Source of the DNA: Deltaproteobacteria bacterium
GTDB taxonomy: Bacteria; Desulfobacterota; Desulfuromonadia; Desulfuromonadales; Geopsychrobacteraceae
Assembly (NCBI GenBank): GCA_024279255.1
Contig: JAJRRT010000066.1
Coordinates: forward strand, 18,846-82,845
Reading direction: 5' to 3'
Length of the DNA: 64,000 bases
The translations under genes were made by a program, and so were the position numbers. The notes beneath the pieces are model-generated. The model was not told the DNA's origin and made no database searches. It worked only from the letters and a program-made list of their open reading frames with translations. Of this stretch, positions 51,356 through 60,800 are shown piece after piece (position 1 is the stretch's first letter; every line of letters starts with the position of its first letter).

Positions 51356-51793
51356 ATGCGCGACCTGACATCTGTAAAAAACTCCATGTTTGTGGCCGAC
51401 ACCATCGGCGGCGGTTACGTCGAATTCACTTACCGTCTGCCGACCACCGAAGAGCGGCTCGCCTTTCGCCAGGCTTGCCTGGTTCAGGTTGAAGACGAAG
51501 TCAAATTCGAGCCCTTCACCGCGCGTCTTGAGTTTGGTCTCAAGGTCTTGACCGGATTCACCGAAGGCTACTTCACCGACAACGACAAGCCGATCAGCAT
51601 CAACCAGGACAACTGGAAGGAGCTGATCAAAGCGACCGCATCAGACCTGATCGAAGCTCTCGGCATGGGTGTCTTTGAGGGCGCCAGGTTGCTCGGCCCA
51701 AAGGCCCCGCAAGTTGAGAAGACCAAGGCCAAGCCAGCATCACCTGAGATCGCGGAGCCGTCCGCCCCTTTAGCGACCAGCTCCGACACCTGA
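51356..51793 (+). CDS. Tail assembly chaperone, short form (gpG-like)
   Basis: 145 residues: NSMFVADTIGGGYVEFTYRL, PTTEERLAFRQACLVQ, then a helical part. It lies between tail tube and tape-measure genes, the place of lambda G. Within its last codons (51766-51772) is the slippery heptamer C CCT TTA, giving the longer form listed next. Confidence 0.82.
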   Translation: MRDLTSVKNSMFVADTIGGGYVEFTYRLPTTEERLAFRQACLVQVEDEVKFEPFTARLEFGLKVLTGFTEGYFTDNDKPISINQDNWKELIKATASDLIEALGMGVFEGARLLGPKAPQVEKTKAKPASPEIAEPSAPLATSSDT

Positions 51794-52050
51794 GAGAGCG
51801 CTGCACGTCGGAGAAGAAAAAAAAGTGTTCAGCCTCGGCAGGTCCGCACCTCGCAGCCATGTGCCAGACCTGCCCCCATCATCGGCCATACCAACCGACG
51901 GTCTGGTTCAGTCACATTTGGAACCTCTACCAGCTGCAGCAGGGCGGCTACCCGTTTGAAAAGAACGATCTGGAGCTGACCGAATGGCTGGCCCTGGCTG
52001 AGATGCAACAAGCAATCGACACACCACCGGAGACGCCGACGACCCCATGA
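51356..52050 (+). CDS. Tail assembly chaperone, frameshifted long form (gpGT-like)
   Basis: Predicted -1 frameshift product of 231 residues: 139 codons of the short form up to TTA (51770-51772), then the -1 frame from 51772 to 52050. The -1 frame is open from 51748, so the shift must occur between 51748 and 51793, and the only X XXY YYZ heptamer noticed there in register is CCCTTTA. The T-like extension contains CQTCPHHRPYQPTVWFSHIW and LELTEWLALAEMQQAI. In lambda a few percent of ribosomes make GT, which recruits the tape measure. Confidence 0.75.
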
Positions 52051-54182
52051 GCAACAAAGCCGAAATCATCATCAGACTCGACGCCCAGGGCCAACGCGAA
52101 GTGCAGGCCGCTTTGGGTGGCGTGCGTAAAGAGTCGAACCAGCTGAACGGCTCGGTCGGCAGCTTGGATAAATCGGTCGGTGGGCTCGACAAGTCGATGG
52201 TCGGGCTGGGGATCGGTCTCGGCGTGCTCGCTGTCGGAATAAAAAAGCTCGGCAGTGATGTGCTTGATACTGGTGCCGAGTTTCAGAAGTTCGACGCCAT
52301 GCTTGAAACCGCAACCGGCTCGGCCAAGGGCGCTGCGGAAGCGATGACACTGGTCCTCGATATTGCCGACGATGCGCCGTTCACCGTCTCTGAAATGACC
52401 AACTCGTTCATCAAGCTGCAAAACCTCGGCATCGTTCCGACCGAGCGCAAGCTGGTCAGCTTCGGCAATACCGCCGCCGGTATGGGTAAAGATCTCGACC
52501 AACTCATTGAGGCGGTAGCCGATGCCTCGGTTGGTGAGATGGAGCGCCTGAAAGAATTCGGCATCAAGGCCAGCAAGCAAGGCGACCAGATCACCTTCAC
52601 CTTCCGGGGAGTCAAAACCACGGTCAAGGCCGAATCTGAACAGATCGTCGGTTACCTGACGAAACTGGGCGAGGTCCAGTTTGCCGGTGCCATGGCTAAA
52701 CAGATGAAAACGCTTAACGGTGCCAATAGTAACTTCGCCGACAGCTGGGATTATCTGATGGTCTCCCTGGGCAAGACCGGACCGATCGAGGCCGCGACCG
52801 ATAGCATTAACTCCCTGGGCGGTTCAGTCCGCAACTTTGCCCGCTCGCTTGAGCTACTTCAAGCCTACCGTGACGGCAAGATCGGCTTCTGGGATTTTCT
52901 CACCGCCAACCCGGAAGAGGCCAAAGCGCTCGCCGAGCACGCCAGAACTATCGACGGCGAGCTGAGCAAACTACAGCAGACGGTCGATGAGATGCTGGCC
53001 CACAAGCAGGGTAACCTCTGGTGGTCAAGTGCCGATGAGGCCGGACTGAAAAAAGCCAAGAACGCCCTCAAATGGTACGAACTGTCGGTCGGCGATATCG
53101 ATCGCCTCAAGAACGCCGCACTGCACAATGCCGCTCAAAACACCGACCCCGCCGCAGATGCTCGCGCAAACTACAGCCCCGATGCTGGCATGGTCCAGAT
53201 GGGAATCGCTGCAGGCAACGCCACCGAAGACGATATCTGGCTCAAGCGTCTCGGTCTCGATGCTGCCTCGATCGAACGCGCCAAGACCGCAAAATTTGAA
53301 CTCAATGAATGGTTCCGCCAGCAAGATCTGGTGCTGGATACCGCCGAGATGGACGCGAACGCCGCGCAACTTCAGCAGCGTCAGACCTTTATCGATGCCG
53401 AGATCCAGCAAGAGATAACCAAAGCCGAACGGCTGGGCGAGATCTGGTGGCAGAGTTCTGAACGCTATATCGGCTTCGCCTCGCAGATGGCCACCATGGG
53501 TGCTCAATACGCCCTGGCCGATGCTGATATGCGTGAAAATCTGGCCGACCGGATGCTGGCCACAACCGTCAGGTTTCTCTCTCAGTCCCTCTCGGCCTAC
53601 CTGTTCAACAAGGCCAAAGAGAAAGTCTTTGGTGCTGCCGCTGCCGCTGGCCAGATCGCTGCTGCCGGTACCGTCGCTGCTGCTGACATGTCTATCGGTG
53701 CAGCTCGCGCTGCTGCCTGGGCCGCCTATTATGGTGCGCATGCCGCCAACCCTATAGGCGCGGCTATCTTTGGTGCCTCCGCCGCTGGCATGGCAGCCTC
53801 GGTCGGTGCCTTCGGTGCAGCCGGTGCCACCTCGGTCGGTATCGCCAGCGCCGGAGTCGGTGCCAACCTCGCCGCCGCTGCTGGCTACGCCGCCGCCGGG
53901 ATCGCAGTCACCGCTGCCGGTGAAGCCGCCGCATCAGGGATCGAAGGCACGCTCACCGGGACAGGTCAGGGCAGCTACGGCGCAGGATCTCCAACCAGCC
54001 CTGTCATCACCGCGCCGGCGCCGTCGCTGGTCTCACCAGCCGCCAGCAACCCGCCGCAAATCATTCAACATATCCATATCCCCCCCGGCGTCCGCATCAT
54101 CGACAAGACCGCGCTCGACGAGTTCGCCAGGGAGCTGGTTGAGCCTTTAGCTAACGCTGGCATTGCAGGAGTCCGTGGATGA
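52047..54182 (+). CDS. Tape measure protein
   Basis: 711 residues. N-terminal tape-measure domain: KAEIIIRLDAQGQREVQAAL, DTGAEFQKFDAMLETATGSA, FTVSEMTNSFIKLQNLGIVP, ANSNFADSWDYLMVSLGKTG. A long helical middle leads to an Ala/Gly-rich hydrophobic region (about 530-640). It sets tail length; 711 residues at about 1.5 angstrom per residue would give a tail of roughly 100 nm. Confidence 0.9.
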   Translation: MSNKAEIIIRLDAQGQREVQAALGGVRKESNQLNGSVGSLDKSVGGLDKSMVGLGIGLGVLAVGIKKLGSDVLDTGAEFQKFDAMLETATGSAKGAAEAMTLVLDIADDAPFTVSEMTNSFIKLQNLGIVPTERKLVSFGNTAAGMGKDLDQLIEAVADASVGEMERLKEFGIKASKQGDQITFTFRGVKTTVKAESEQIVGYLTKLGEVQFAGAMAKQMKTLNGANSNFADSWDYLMVSLGKTGPIEAATDSINSLGGSVRNFARSLELLQAYRDGKIGFWDFLTANPEEAKALAEHARTIDGELSKLQQTVDEMLAHKQGNLWWSSADEAGLKKAKNALKWYELSVGDIDRLKNAALHNAAQNTDPAADARANYSPDAGMVQMGIAAGNATEDDIWLKRLGLDAASIERAKTAKFELNEWFRQQDLVLDTAEMDANAAQLQQRQTFIDAEIQQEITKAERLGEIWWQSSERYIGFASQMATMGAQYALADADMRENLADRMLATTVRFLSQSLSAYLFNKAKEKVFGAAAAAGQIAAAGTVAAADMSIGAARAAAWAAYYGAHAANPIGAAIFGASAAGMAASVGAFGAAGATSVGIASAGVGANLAAAAGYAAAGIAVTAAGEAAASGIEGTLTGTGQGSYGAGSPTSPVITAPAPSLVSPAASNPPQIIQHIHIPPGVRIIDKTALDEFARELVEPLANAGIAGVRG

Positions 54183-54931
54183 ACCCGCTGATCCTATCTG
54201 ATAACCGCTTCGCCGATAGCGTCCCCAGCGCCAATGCTACCGCTGTAGACTTCGACGCCCGCCACCTGGTCGACGGTCGCGAATACACCTTCTGGAAGGG
54301 CGATGCGGTCGGCACTTTCTACCTCACCGCCAACTGCCCGGTCGCCGCTGCCGCCGACAGTCTCGCGCTCTGCGGTCACAACCTCGGCACCGCTGGTGCC
54401 AGCGTCTCGCTCGAAGGCTACAGCGCCAGCACCTGGTCGGAGATCGTCGCACCCTTCATCCCAACCGATGACCGCCCGTTGCTCAAAACATTCAACTCCC
54501 AGAGCTGTGACGACTGGCGGCTCAAGATCGTCAGTGCTGCCGTGGTTCCCGAGCTGGCCGTGCTGCTGGTCGGTGAACGTCTCGACTTTCCGCAAAAGCC
54601 GGAGTCGCCCTATATCCCCTACACCGAAGATGTCGAAGAGACCAGCGCCGCGAGTAAAGCCGGACACCAACTCGGCAGCCTGGTCAAGTTCTTCCCGATC
54701 AGCATCACGGCCAGCTTCCGCAACATAGGCCGCAGCTGGGTGCTCGATAGCTATCAGCCCTTCTGGGAAAGTCACGCCCGCTGGCGCAAGCCTTTTATTT
54801 ACGCCTGGGATCTCGATCTCTTTCCACAGCACGTCTTCTGGGTACGCCACGTCGGCAAGTTCGCCACGCCGCTCTCGATATCCAGCCGCGTCGACAGCCT
54901 CGCTCTCGATCTCAAAGGGGTGCGCTCATGA
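54179..54931 (+). CDS. Minor tail protein
   Basis: 250 residues: a beta-rich N-terminal half (LALCGHNLGTAGASVSLEGY) like a galactose-binding fold and a second half with SLVKFFPISITASFRNIGRS. It lies directly after the tape measure, where B3-like phages have distal tail genes. Overlaps both neighbours by four bases. Exact role unknown. Confidence 0.72.
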   Translation: MNPLILSDNRFADSVPSANATAVDFDARHLVDGREYTFWKGDAVGTFYLTANCPVAAAADSLALCGHNLGTAGASVSLEGYSASTWSEIVAPFIPTDDRPLLKTFNSQSCDDWRLKIVSAAVVPELAVLLVGERLDFPQKPESPYIPYTEDVEETSAASKAGHQLGSLVKFFPISITASFRNIGRSWVLDSYQPFWESHARWRKPFIYAWDLDLFPQHVFWVRHVGKFATPLSISSRVDSLALDLKGVRS

Positions 54932-56751
54932 CCATCGCCCACTATGTCGACCCCGCTGCTGAGCTGATCCGGCAAGCCTGCAGCATGGCCGTGCTGACCC
55001 TCGGCAGTTGCGCTAATGTCTTCGGCACCGGGGTCTGCACCGCCACCGGCGAGCCCTGCTACAACACCTGGCCAACTTGCAAAGACCAGGTCAACTTTGC
55101 CGCCACCAGCCGCGACTATGAATGGACCAGCTACGACGCGCCGCTCCCCTTCGTCGGCCCGCGTCCCTATCTCAAATCGGTCAAATACCTGGCCACCGAA
55201 ATCAAGACCAGCCTGACCGTCAAGGGCCAGGTCGACATCGTCCTGGCCGACGAGCTGGATGGCGATATCGGCATCGATCCCTACGTCGATCAACGCGCCA
55301 AGGTGCAAGGCAGCTATTTCAAAAAGCTGGTCGCCCGCAATCAGAACTGGAAAGGTGCCAGCCTCAAGCTATACGAAGGCTTCATCGGCCAAACCAAAGA
55401 CGAGTTCGCGCTACGCTGGTCCGGCCAGCTGAAGAACATCGACCTCAGTGACGGCCTGATGAAGATCAGCGCGCTCGATCCGCTCGCCAAGCTCTCCGAC
55501 ATCGAAGTGCCCGCCAAGGTCGAGCACAAGCTACTCGCCAAGATCGACCCCGTGCATGTTGAAATCATCCTCTCTGGAGTTTCCGGTCTCGCCGCTGCTG
55601 GCTATCTGGCAATCGACGATGAGGTCATTCAGTACGGCGCGATCGACGCTGGCCAGAACCGCCTCTACAACTGCACACGCGGTTGCTTCGACACCATCGC
55701 CGCAGAGCACTCCGCCGACGGCAAGATCCAGCCGGTCGCCTACTATCCGCCGCAGAACCCCTTCGATCTCTTGAAGAGCATGCTGATCTGTTCCAGCGAT
55801 CCAGAAGTTCAAGACCCACCCGGCGCGGGTTACGCTGCATCAGCGGTCGACAGCGCAGGCTTCGACAGCTGGCGCGACTGGCCCGGCGGCGACATCGACG
55901 TCTCGGCCATCGTCGTGACACCGACCAAACTCGACAAACTCTTCTTCGAGCTGGTCGACCTGATCGACGCCAAAGTCTGGTATTCCGAAGGGCAAAACAT
56001 CACGATCCGCCGCAATATCCCCAACCGGCCCGGCTTTGGCACATTGGTCGATCAGGCTTTTGCCACTGAAGACTGGCTCGCGATCGGGCTGGAAGATGGC
56101 AGCGGCCTGCTCGGTCTCGAATCGAACAACTACCGCAGTTTTTCAGATACCGCGAACATCATCGCCGGGACCGGCTCGGCTGATCTCAACGAAAAAAGCC
56201 GCACCACCGAGGTCGCACTCTGGTGGGACCGGCGCACCATGGACGACCATTCAAAAACCGAAAGTTACCAGGCGATCGATGTCTCCCCGCAGCTCGACGC
56301 TCAGTACGCCGACGGCACCAAAGAGCAGATCCTCTGCCGCTGGCTGCGGCGCGGCTATATGCAAGACGAGATCATCGAATCCTTCGTGCGGGCCTTCGTG
56401 CTGCGGCGTTTGTGGCGGCGTAAATCCGCCCAGCCGATCATCGCCTTCGAGGTCGAGATCAAAGACGGTGCGGTGCGCACCGGCGAGTGGGTCAAGCTCT
56501 CGACCGACGAGCTGCTGCTGCCCGACGGCTCACCGCTGGAAGATGCCCGCTTTCAGATCATCAAGCGCAACCCAAAACAGAACCGGATCGCTATCCACGC
56601 CGTCAAGACCGGCGAAGAGAAGATCTGCGTCTTCGCTCCGGTCGGGCACCCCGACTACGCCGAAGCCAGCGAGGCCGAGCGTGAGTACGGCTATTTCACC
56701 AACCCCGCCGGAACCATGCCAGACGGTTCCCCCGGCTACGTTTTTTACTAG
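54928..56751 (+). CDS. Tail tip/hub protein
   Basis: 607 residues. The Cys-rich start (CANVFGTGVCTATGEPCYNT) with WPTCKDQVNF, then beta-rich domains (YFKKLVARNQNWKGASLKLY, IDDEVIQYGAIDAGQNRLYN) and a hub-like C-terminus. Proteins with this start are typical of distal tail regions in B3-like transposable siphophages. Probably forms the baseplate hub. Confidence 0.75.
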   Translation: MTIAHYVDPAAELIRQACSMAVLTLGSCANVFGTGVCTATGEPCYNTWPTCKDQVNFAATSRDYEWTSYDAPLPFVGPRPYLKSVKYLATEIKTSLTVKGQVDIVLADELDGDIGIDPYVDQRAKVQGSYFKKLVARNQNWKGASLKLYEGFIGQTKDEFALRWSGQLKNIDLSDGLMKISALDPLAKLSDIEVPAKVEHKLLAKIDPVHVEIILSGVSGLAAAGYLAIDDEVIQYGAIDAGQNRLYNCTRGCFDTIAAEHSADGKIQPVAYYPPQNPFDLLKSMLICSSDPEVQDPPGAGYAASAVDSAGFDSWRDWPGGDIDVSAIVVTPTKLDKLFFELVDLIDAKVWYSEGQNITIRRNIPNRPGFGTLVDQAFATEDWLAIGLEDGSGLLGLESNNYRSFSDTANIIAGTGSADLNEKSRTTEVALWWDRRTMDDHSKTESYQAIDVSPQLDAQYADGTKEQILCRWLRRGYMQDEIIESFVRAFVLRRLWRRKSAQPIIAFEVEIKDGAVRTGEWVKLSTDELLLPDGSPLEDARFQIIKRNPKQNRIAIHAVKTGEEKICVFAPVGHPDYAEASEAEREYGYFTNPAGTMPDGSPGYVFY

Positions 56752-56761
56752 GAGCAACTAG

Positions 56762-57790
56762 ATGACCTGGACAGCTATCGACGCAGCAAAACATGCAGCA
56801 GGAAAGCCGGTCGTCGGCGCGGGCGGCTGGGCCGAAGAGATCCTCGGCAACCTCAACCACCTCTACGGCGTCCTGGGTACCATCGCAGCGGGAGATATCC
56901 CCAACGGCAGTTTCGAGATCGATAGCGATGCCGATGGCATACCCGACAACTGGACCCGCAGTCTCTACCCCGGCGGCACAGGCGCGCGCGACACCCTCAC
57001 CCCCGCCCACGGCGCGGCCGGTATCAAACTGACCCACCCCGGCGGCGCGAGCAACGGCGGCGGCAGCTTCACCAGCGACTATGTCGCCTGCTCACCGAGC
57101 CTGCCCGAGATCCTCGGTCTGATCCACTGGGCCACCGCTGCTGGCATGCACAACAAGATTCAGATCACCTACTACAATTCCGCCAAAGTCGAGCTATCCA
57201 CCGCCGATCTCTACGACAGCACGGCCAACCCGACCACGGCGACGACACTGCTGCTCGGCTTTACCCCGCCAGCCACTGCGCGCTTCTACAAGTTGATCCT
57301 GAGTGGCGGTCTGACCGATATCGATGTCGCTGGTAGCGCCTACTTCGACGGCCTGACTCTCTCCCCAGGGCGATCTGCCCGCTGGAGACCTGCGCTCGCT
57401 GATGCAACCCTGGCAGAGCAGTCGACCAGCAGTCTCTCCTGGGTCAATGCCGGTTCGTTTGTCATAACCCTGCCGCATCGTGGTCTACCTGTGGCCCTCA
57501 GTTTTGCCAGCGAGCTCAAAGGCGGGGATTATGACTCCCAGAATGGCGTCAGTTATTCGGCCTATCAGCGCTGGGTGGTCGGATCCAACTATTCGGCGAC
57601 AAATACCGTCACGAATAGCTCAGGGGTATACGTCACCTTTGCCAACATCATCGGCGTCTCAGATGTTGCCGCTGATGGTCGGTTGACCGTTGTCCAGCAA
57701 TTGATGAAGGAGTCCGGCGGCGGAACAACCACCTTCGGCCGCAAGGCCGCAACAGACACGAAAAGCCGATATTTGCCCGAAGAGTTTTAG
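56762..57790 (+). CDS. Distal tail protein with carbohydrate-binding-like domain
   Basis: 342 residues. The N-terminal part is followed by NGSFEIDSDADGIPDNWTRS, a calcium-binding-type Asp loop at the start of a jelly-roll, and YFDGLTLSPG at its end. The C-terminal half is beta-rich with tail-fibre character. Probably binds receptor sugars or links the fibre to the tip. Confidence 0.65.
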   Translation: MTWTAIDAAKHAAGKPVVGAGGWAEEILGNLNHLYGVLGTIAAGDIPNGSFEIDSDADGIPDNWTRSLYPGGTGARDTLTPAHGAAGIKLTHPGGASNGGGSFTSDYVACSPSLPEILGLIHWATAAGMHNKIQITYYNSAKVELSTADLYDSTANPTTATTLLLGFTPPATARFYKLILSGGLTDIDVAGSAYFDGLTLSPGRSARWRPALADATLAEQSTSSLSWVNAGSFVITLPHRGLPVALSFASELKGGDYDSQNGVSYSAYQRWVVGSNYSATNTVTNSSGVYVTFANIIGVSDVAADGRLTVVQQLMKESGGGTTTFGRKAATDTKSRYLPEEF

Positions 57791-57843
57791 ATCGTCGGCA
57801 ACCAGTTAACCACCCTTTAAATCATCATTAACGGAGCCGCAAA

Positions 57844-60800
57844 ATGTCCGAAATAAAACCCTTAAGCCAACTCACCGAAGCCACCGCCCTCGCAGGCGAT
57901 GACATCATCCCCGTCGTTTCTGGCGGCGCCACCAAGCAGGTCAAGATCTCCACCATCCAGGGCAGCCTCTTCCCCGGTGGCATCGTCGCAGTAGAAACCA
58001 TCGCAGAGCTGCTCCTGAGTTACCCCGACCAAACGGCCGCCAAAGTCGGCAATGACCCCACCCCAGCCAATAACGGGGACTGGCGGAAAGAGGGTGCGGC
58101 TGGTGCAGGTAGTTGGGTGCAGTCGAATTTTGATCGGGTGTTACAGGTCGAGAACAGGACGACAGCAGTCGAGGAATCGAAGCTCGACAGGGTCGTGGGG
58201 AAGAATAAATTTGATATTAACGCAGGCGATGTTGCTGTTGGGTTTTATGTCAATGACCTCAACGGCAACTTGGGCGGCAATGCTGTCTATGCAACCACCG
58301 GGTACATCCCTGTGACAGCAGGAACGACCTACACCCTGTCGAGAAAAAACCGCATCGCCTACTACGACGCGAACAAGGTTTATATTTCCGGCTCGCCTTA
58401 CACCGACACCAACCCGACCCAGACTGCACCGGCAGGGGCAGCCTTCATGCGTTGCTCTGTGACACCGCTAGCTGACTATGACTTTTGGGGGAAATTCCAA
58501 GTCGAAGAAGGCACCTCCGCGACCGTGTGGGCCGAGTATACCGACTACGGTTTTCTCGACAAGGCGACCGATCGCCTCGATGTTGCCGAGGCCGACATTA
58601 TCACCCTCGAAACAAAAGCGGCCGCGCTGCTCTTGTCGGGCATCGACAACCTCTCGCCCGATCCCCTCAATCGCATCGCAGAGAGCGATGGCCTCACCGA
58701 CTGGGCTGCCGGAGGCCTGTTTTACCCCCTTTATAATGTGACCCTTGTCGATAGTGTTTTGTCGCCTTACCCTGGCAGAAAGACGCTGCTGCAGACCAAC
58801 GCGCCGACCGACACTTCTCAGCGTCTTGGACACAAATTCGACCTCGCAGATGTTGGTCTCGTAGAAGGGGATGAAGTCACCCTTGCTATTGATGGTTATG
58901 TCTACGCGGATTCGCACGTCGCTTTTTATTTCAGGAACGCGGCCCAGGCTGCCGTGGGTGTAGTCAGCTGGGCTGGTAGCATGACTGGGCCGACCGCCTT
59001 TCTTGTCAGCGGGACTAGAACCGTGCCTGCTGACGCTGTGACAGTCGAGATGATTGTTGAGCAAAACGCAGTGGCAGCAGCTGACGCGATGATTTTCGGG
59101 TTTGGTTTATGGCGCGGTACCGAGGTCGTCGAAATCCGCGAGTCGAGCCCCAGCCGGACTGAGTTCTTGGCAGAGAAGGACAGAACAACCGCGAGCGAGG
59201 CTAACATCCTTACGCTGCAGCTGTCGCCGTTTGTCGCCGCAGATGGTCGCGGGATGATCAGCACAGGCGCGCTACCAGATAGCGTTTTCAAGACAACAGT
59301 CACCCCTTCGCTTACCTACGCGCTTTCTGCCTTTGCCTTTGGGGTCAGCAACCGGGGCGAGGGCCGCGAGCTTGTCGCCACGGGGACAATCGTCGCGGAT
59401 TCCATCAGTTTTGATATTGACCAGACCCCGACACAGGCATTTCTCGATGCCGCGCCTCGCGTTGCTATCTTTATCTATAACCAGACTGACGGGGTGTCAG
59501 AGTTTAATGTTGAGCTGTCGTTTGCAGATTGGTCAGCCGCGATTGCATCCGGCACGCTAACAGTCGCTTTCAGTCAGATCACGATTACCGCTGGAAAAAC
59601 CTATCAGTTCGGGCTGTGTTTCTCAGAGCTTGGAATGAAGACACCCGGCACAGCGATCTATGCCGATCAAGGTGGTTATTCTGCAAACTACAGCACCAAC
59701 CCAGATGGTTTCAATTCTTGGGTCTATACCGGTCACGCGCTCGCCTTCACTCTCGGCCGGGTAAACAAGACCCTGCTAGCTCTTTTCGATCTCGGATATT
59801 ATGAGGCATCTTCCGTCGATCCGGCTGCGACTGAAGTCTTCACCGGACTCCCTGTAGCGACAGGGCCTGCGGGATACAACCCAGACGACTGGGAAGGTTG
59901 GGGAACAATCTTCGACCCTGCAGCAGATAAGACCTTCAACGTCATTGAGGTCGCTCCTGTGACGACTCTCGTCGATCCCGCGTCTCAAGTACAAATAGAC
60001 GTCCGGATGATGGACGCCCTCGAGATTGTCATCGCTCGAGCCGTCATAAGCGGCAGGGAGTGGAACACGGCAGCTGCTGCTGGAGGCTTCGCCCATGGAG
60101 TCCTCGACACTTCCGTCACTATGCTCGCTGGCGTCCAATTCGCGGTAACGCAGACCAGCGACGAGCGGCGGATGGATTACAACACCATGGCGAAGACAGC
60201 AGAGGTCATCGATCGAGTCTATACGAATGGATTGTGGACTCCGGCAAGCACAGCACCGTCTGTTCCCTACATGCACCTGCTGTATGATCCGACTGCGACG
60301 AAGGTTGGAGTCCTGCCGAACAGCGCGGAGAGCATCCAGGCGTCAGCAGACCTCGCAGAGGCTCAAGTCGTCGCAGCTTTGAACCCAAACCCTGACATCA
60401 TACTCCCGAGGAAGGTCTTCGGGCTTCTGGGGGACGACATCGACATCGAGCAGGCGAACCTCTACTTCTTCAACCTGATTGTTGGGGATCTCGATCGGAT
60501 CTTTCCCGACGTCGTCTGCAATTACGGCAACCAGTTTGAGGAATGCTTCCGGATGGAGCCTGGACACGTTACAGGGTCTGGTACAGAAGGCAACCCAACA
60601 GGCGCCGGGACGTTTGCGCTGACAATCAACGCGCTGGATGAGAGCTTCTCTGTCCTTTCAACGGCTGCGACGACTGTCGAGATCACCGACAAGGTCACAA
60701 AGACAGCGCAGCATCGACACCTCTGCATAGGCGACAGCATGACCAGGGGTGGAGTTTTTCTCCATCGCCTCGAGGACGGTCTGACGGGCGTCGAGTTTCG

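Noticed and set aside
51697..51703. CCCAAAG heptamer as the frameshift site of the tail chaperone
   Set aside because: It is in register, but the -1 frame meets TGA at 51715, so it cannot give the fusion.
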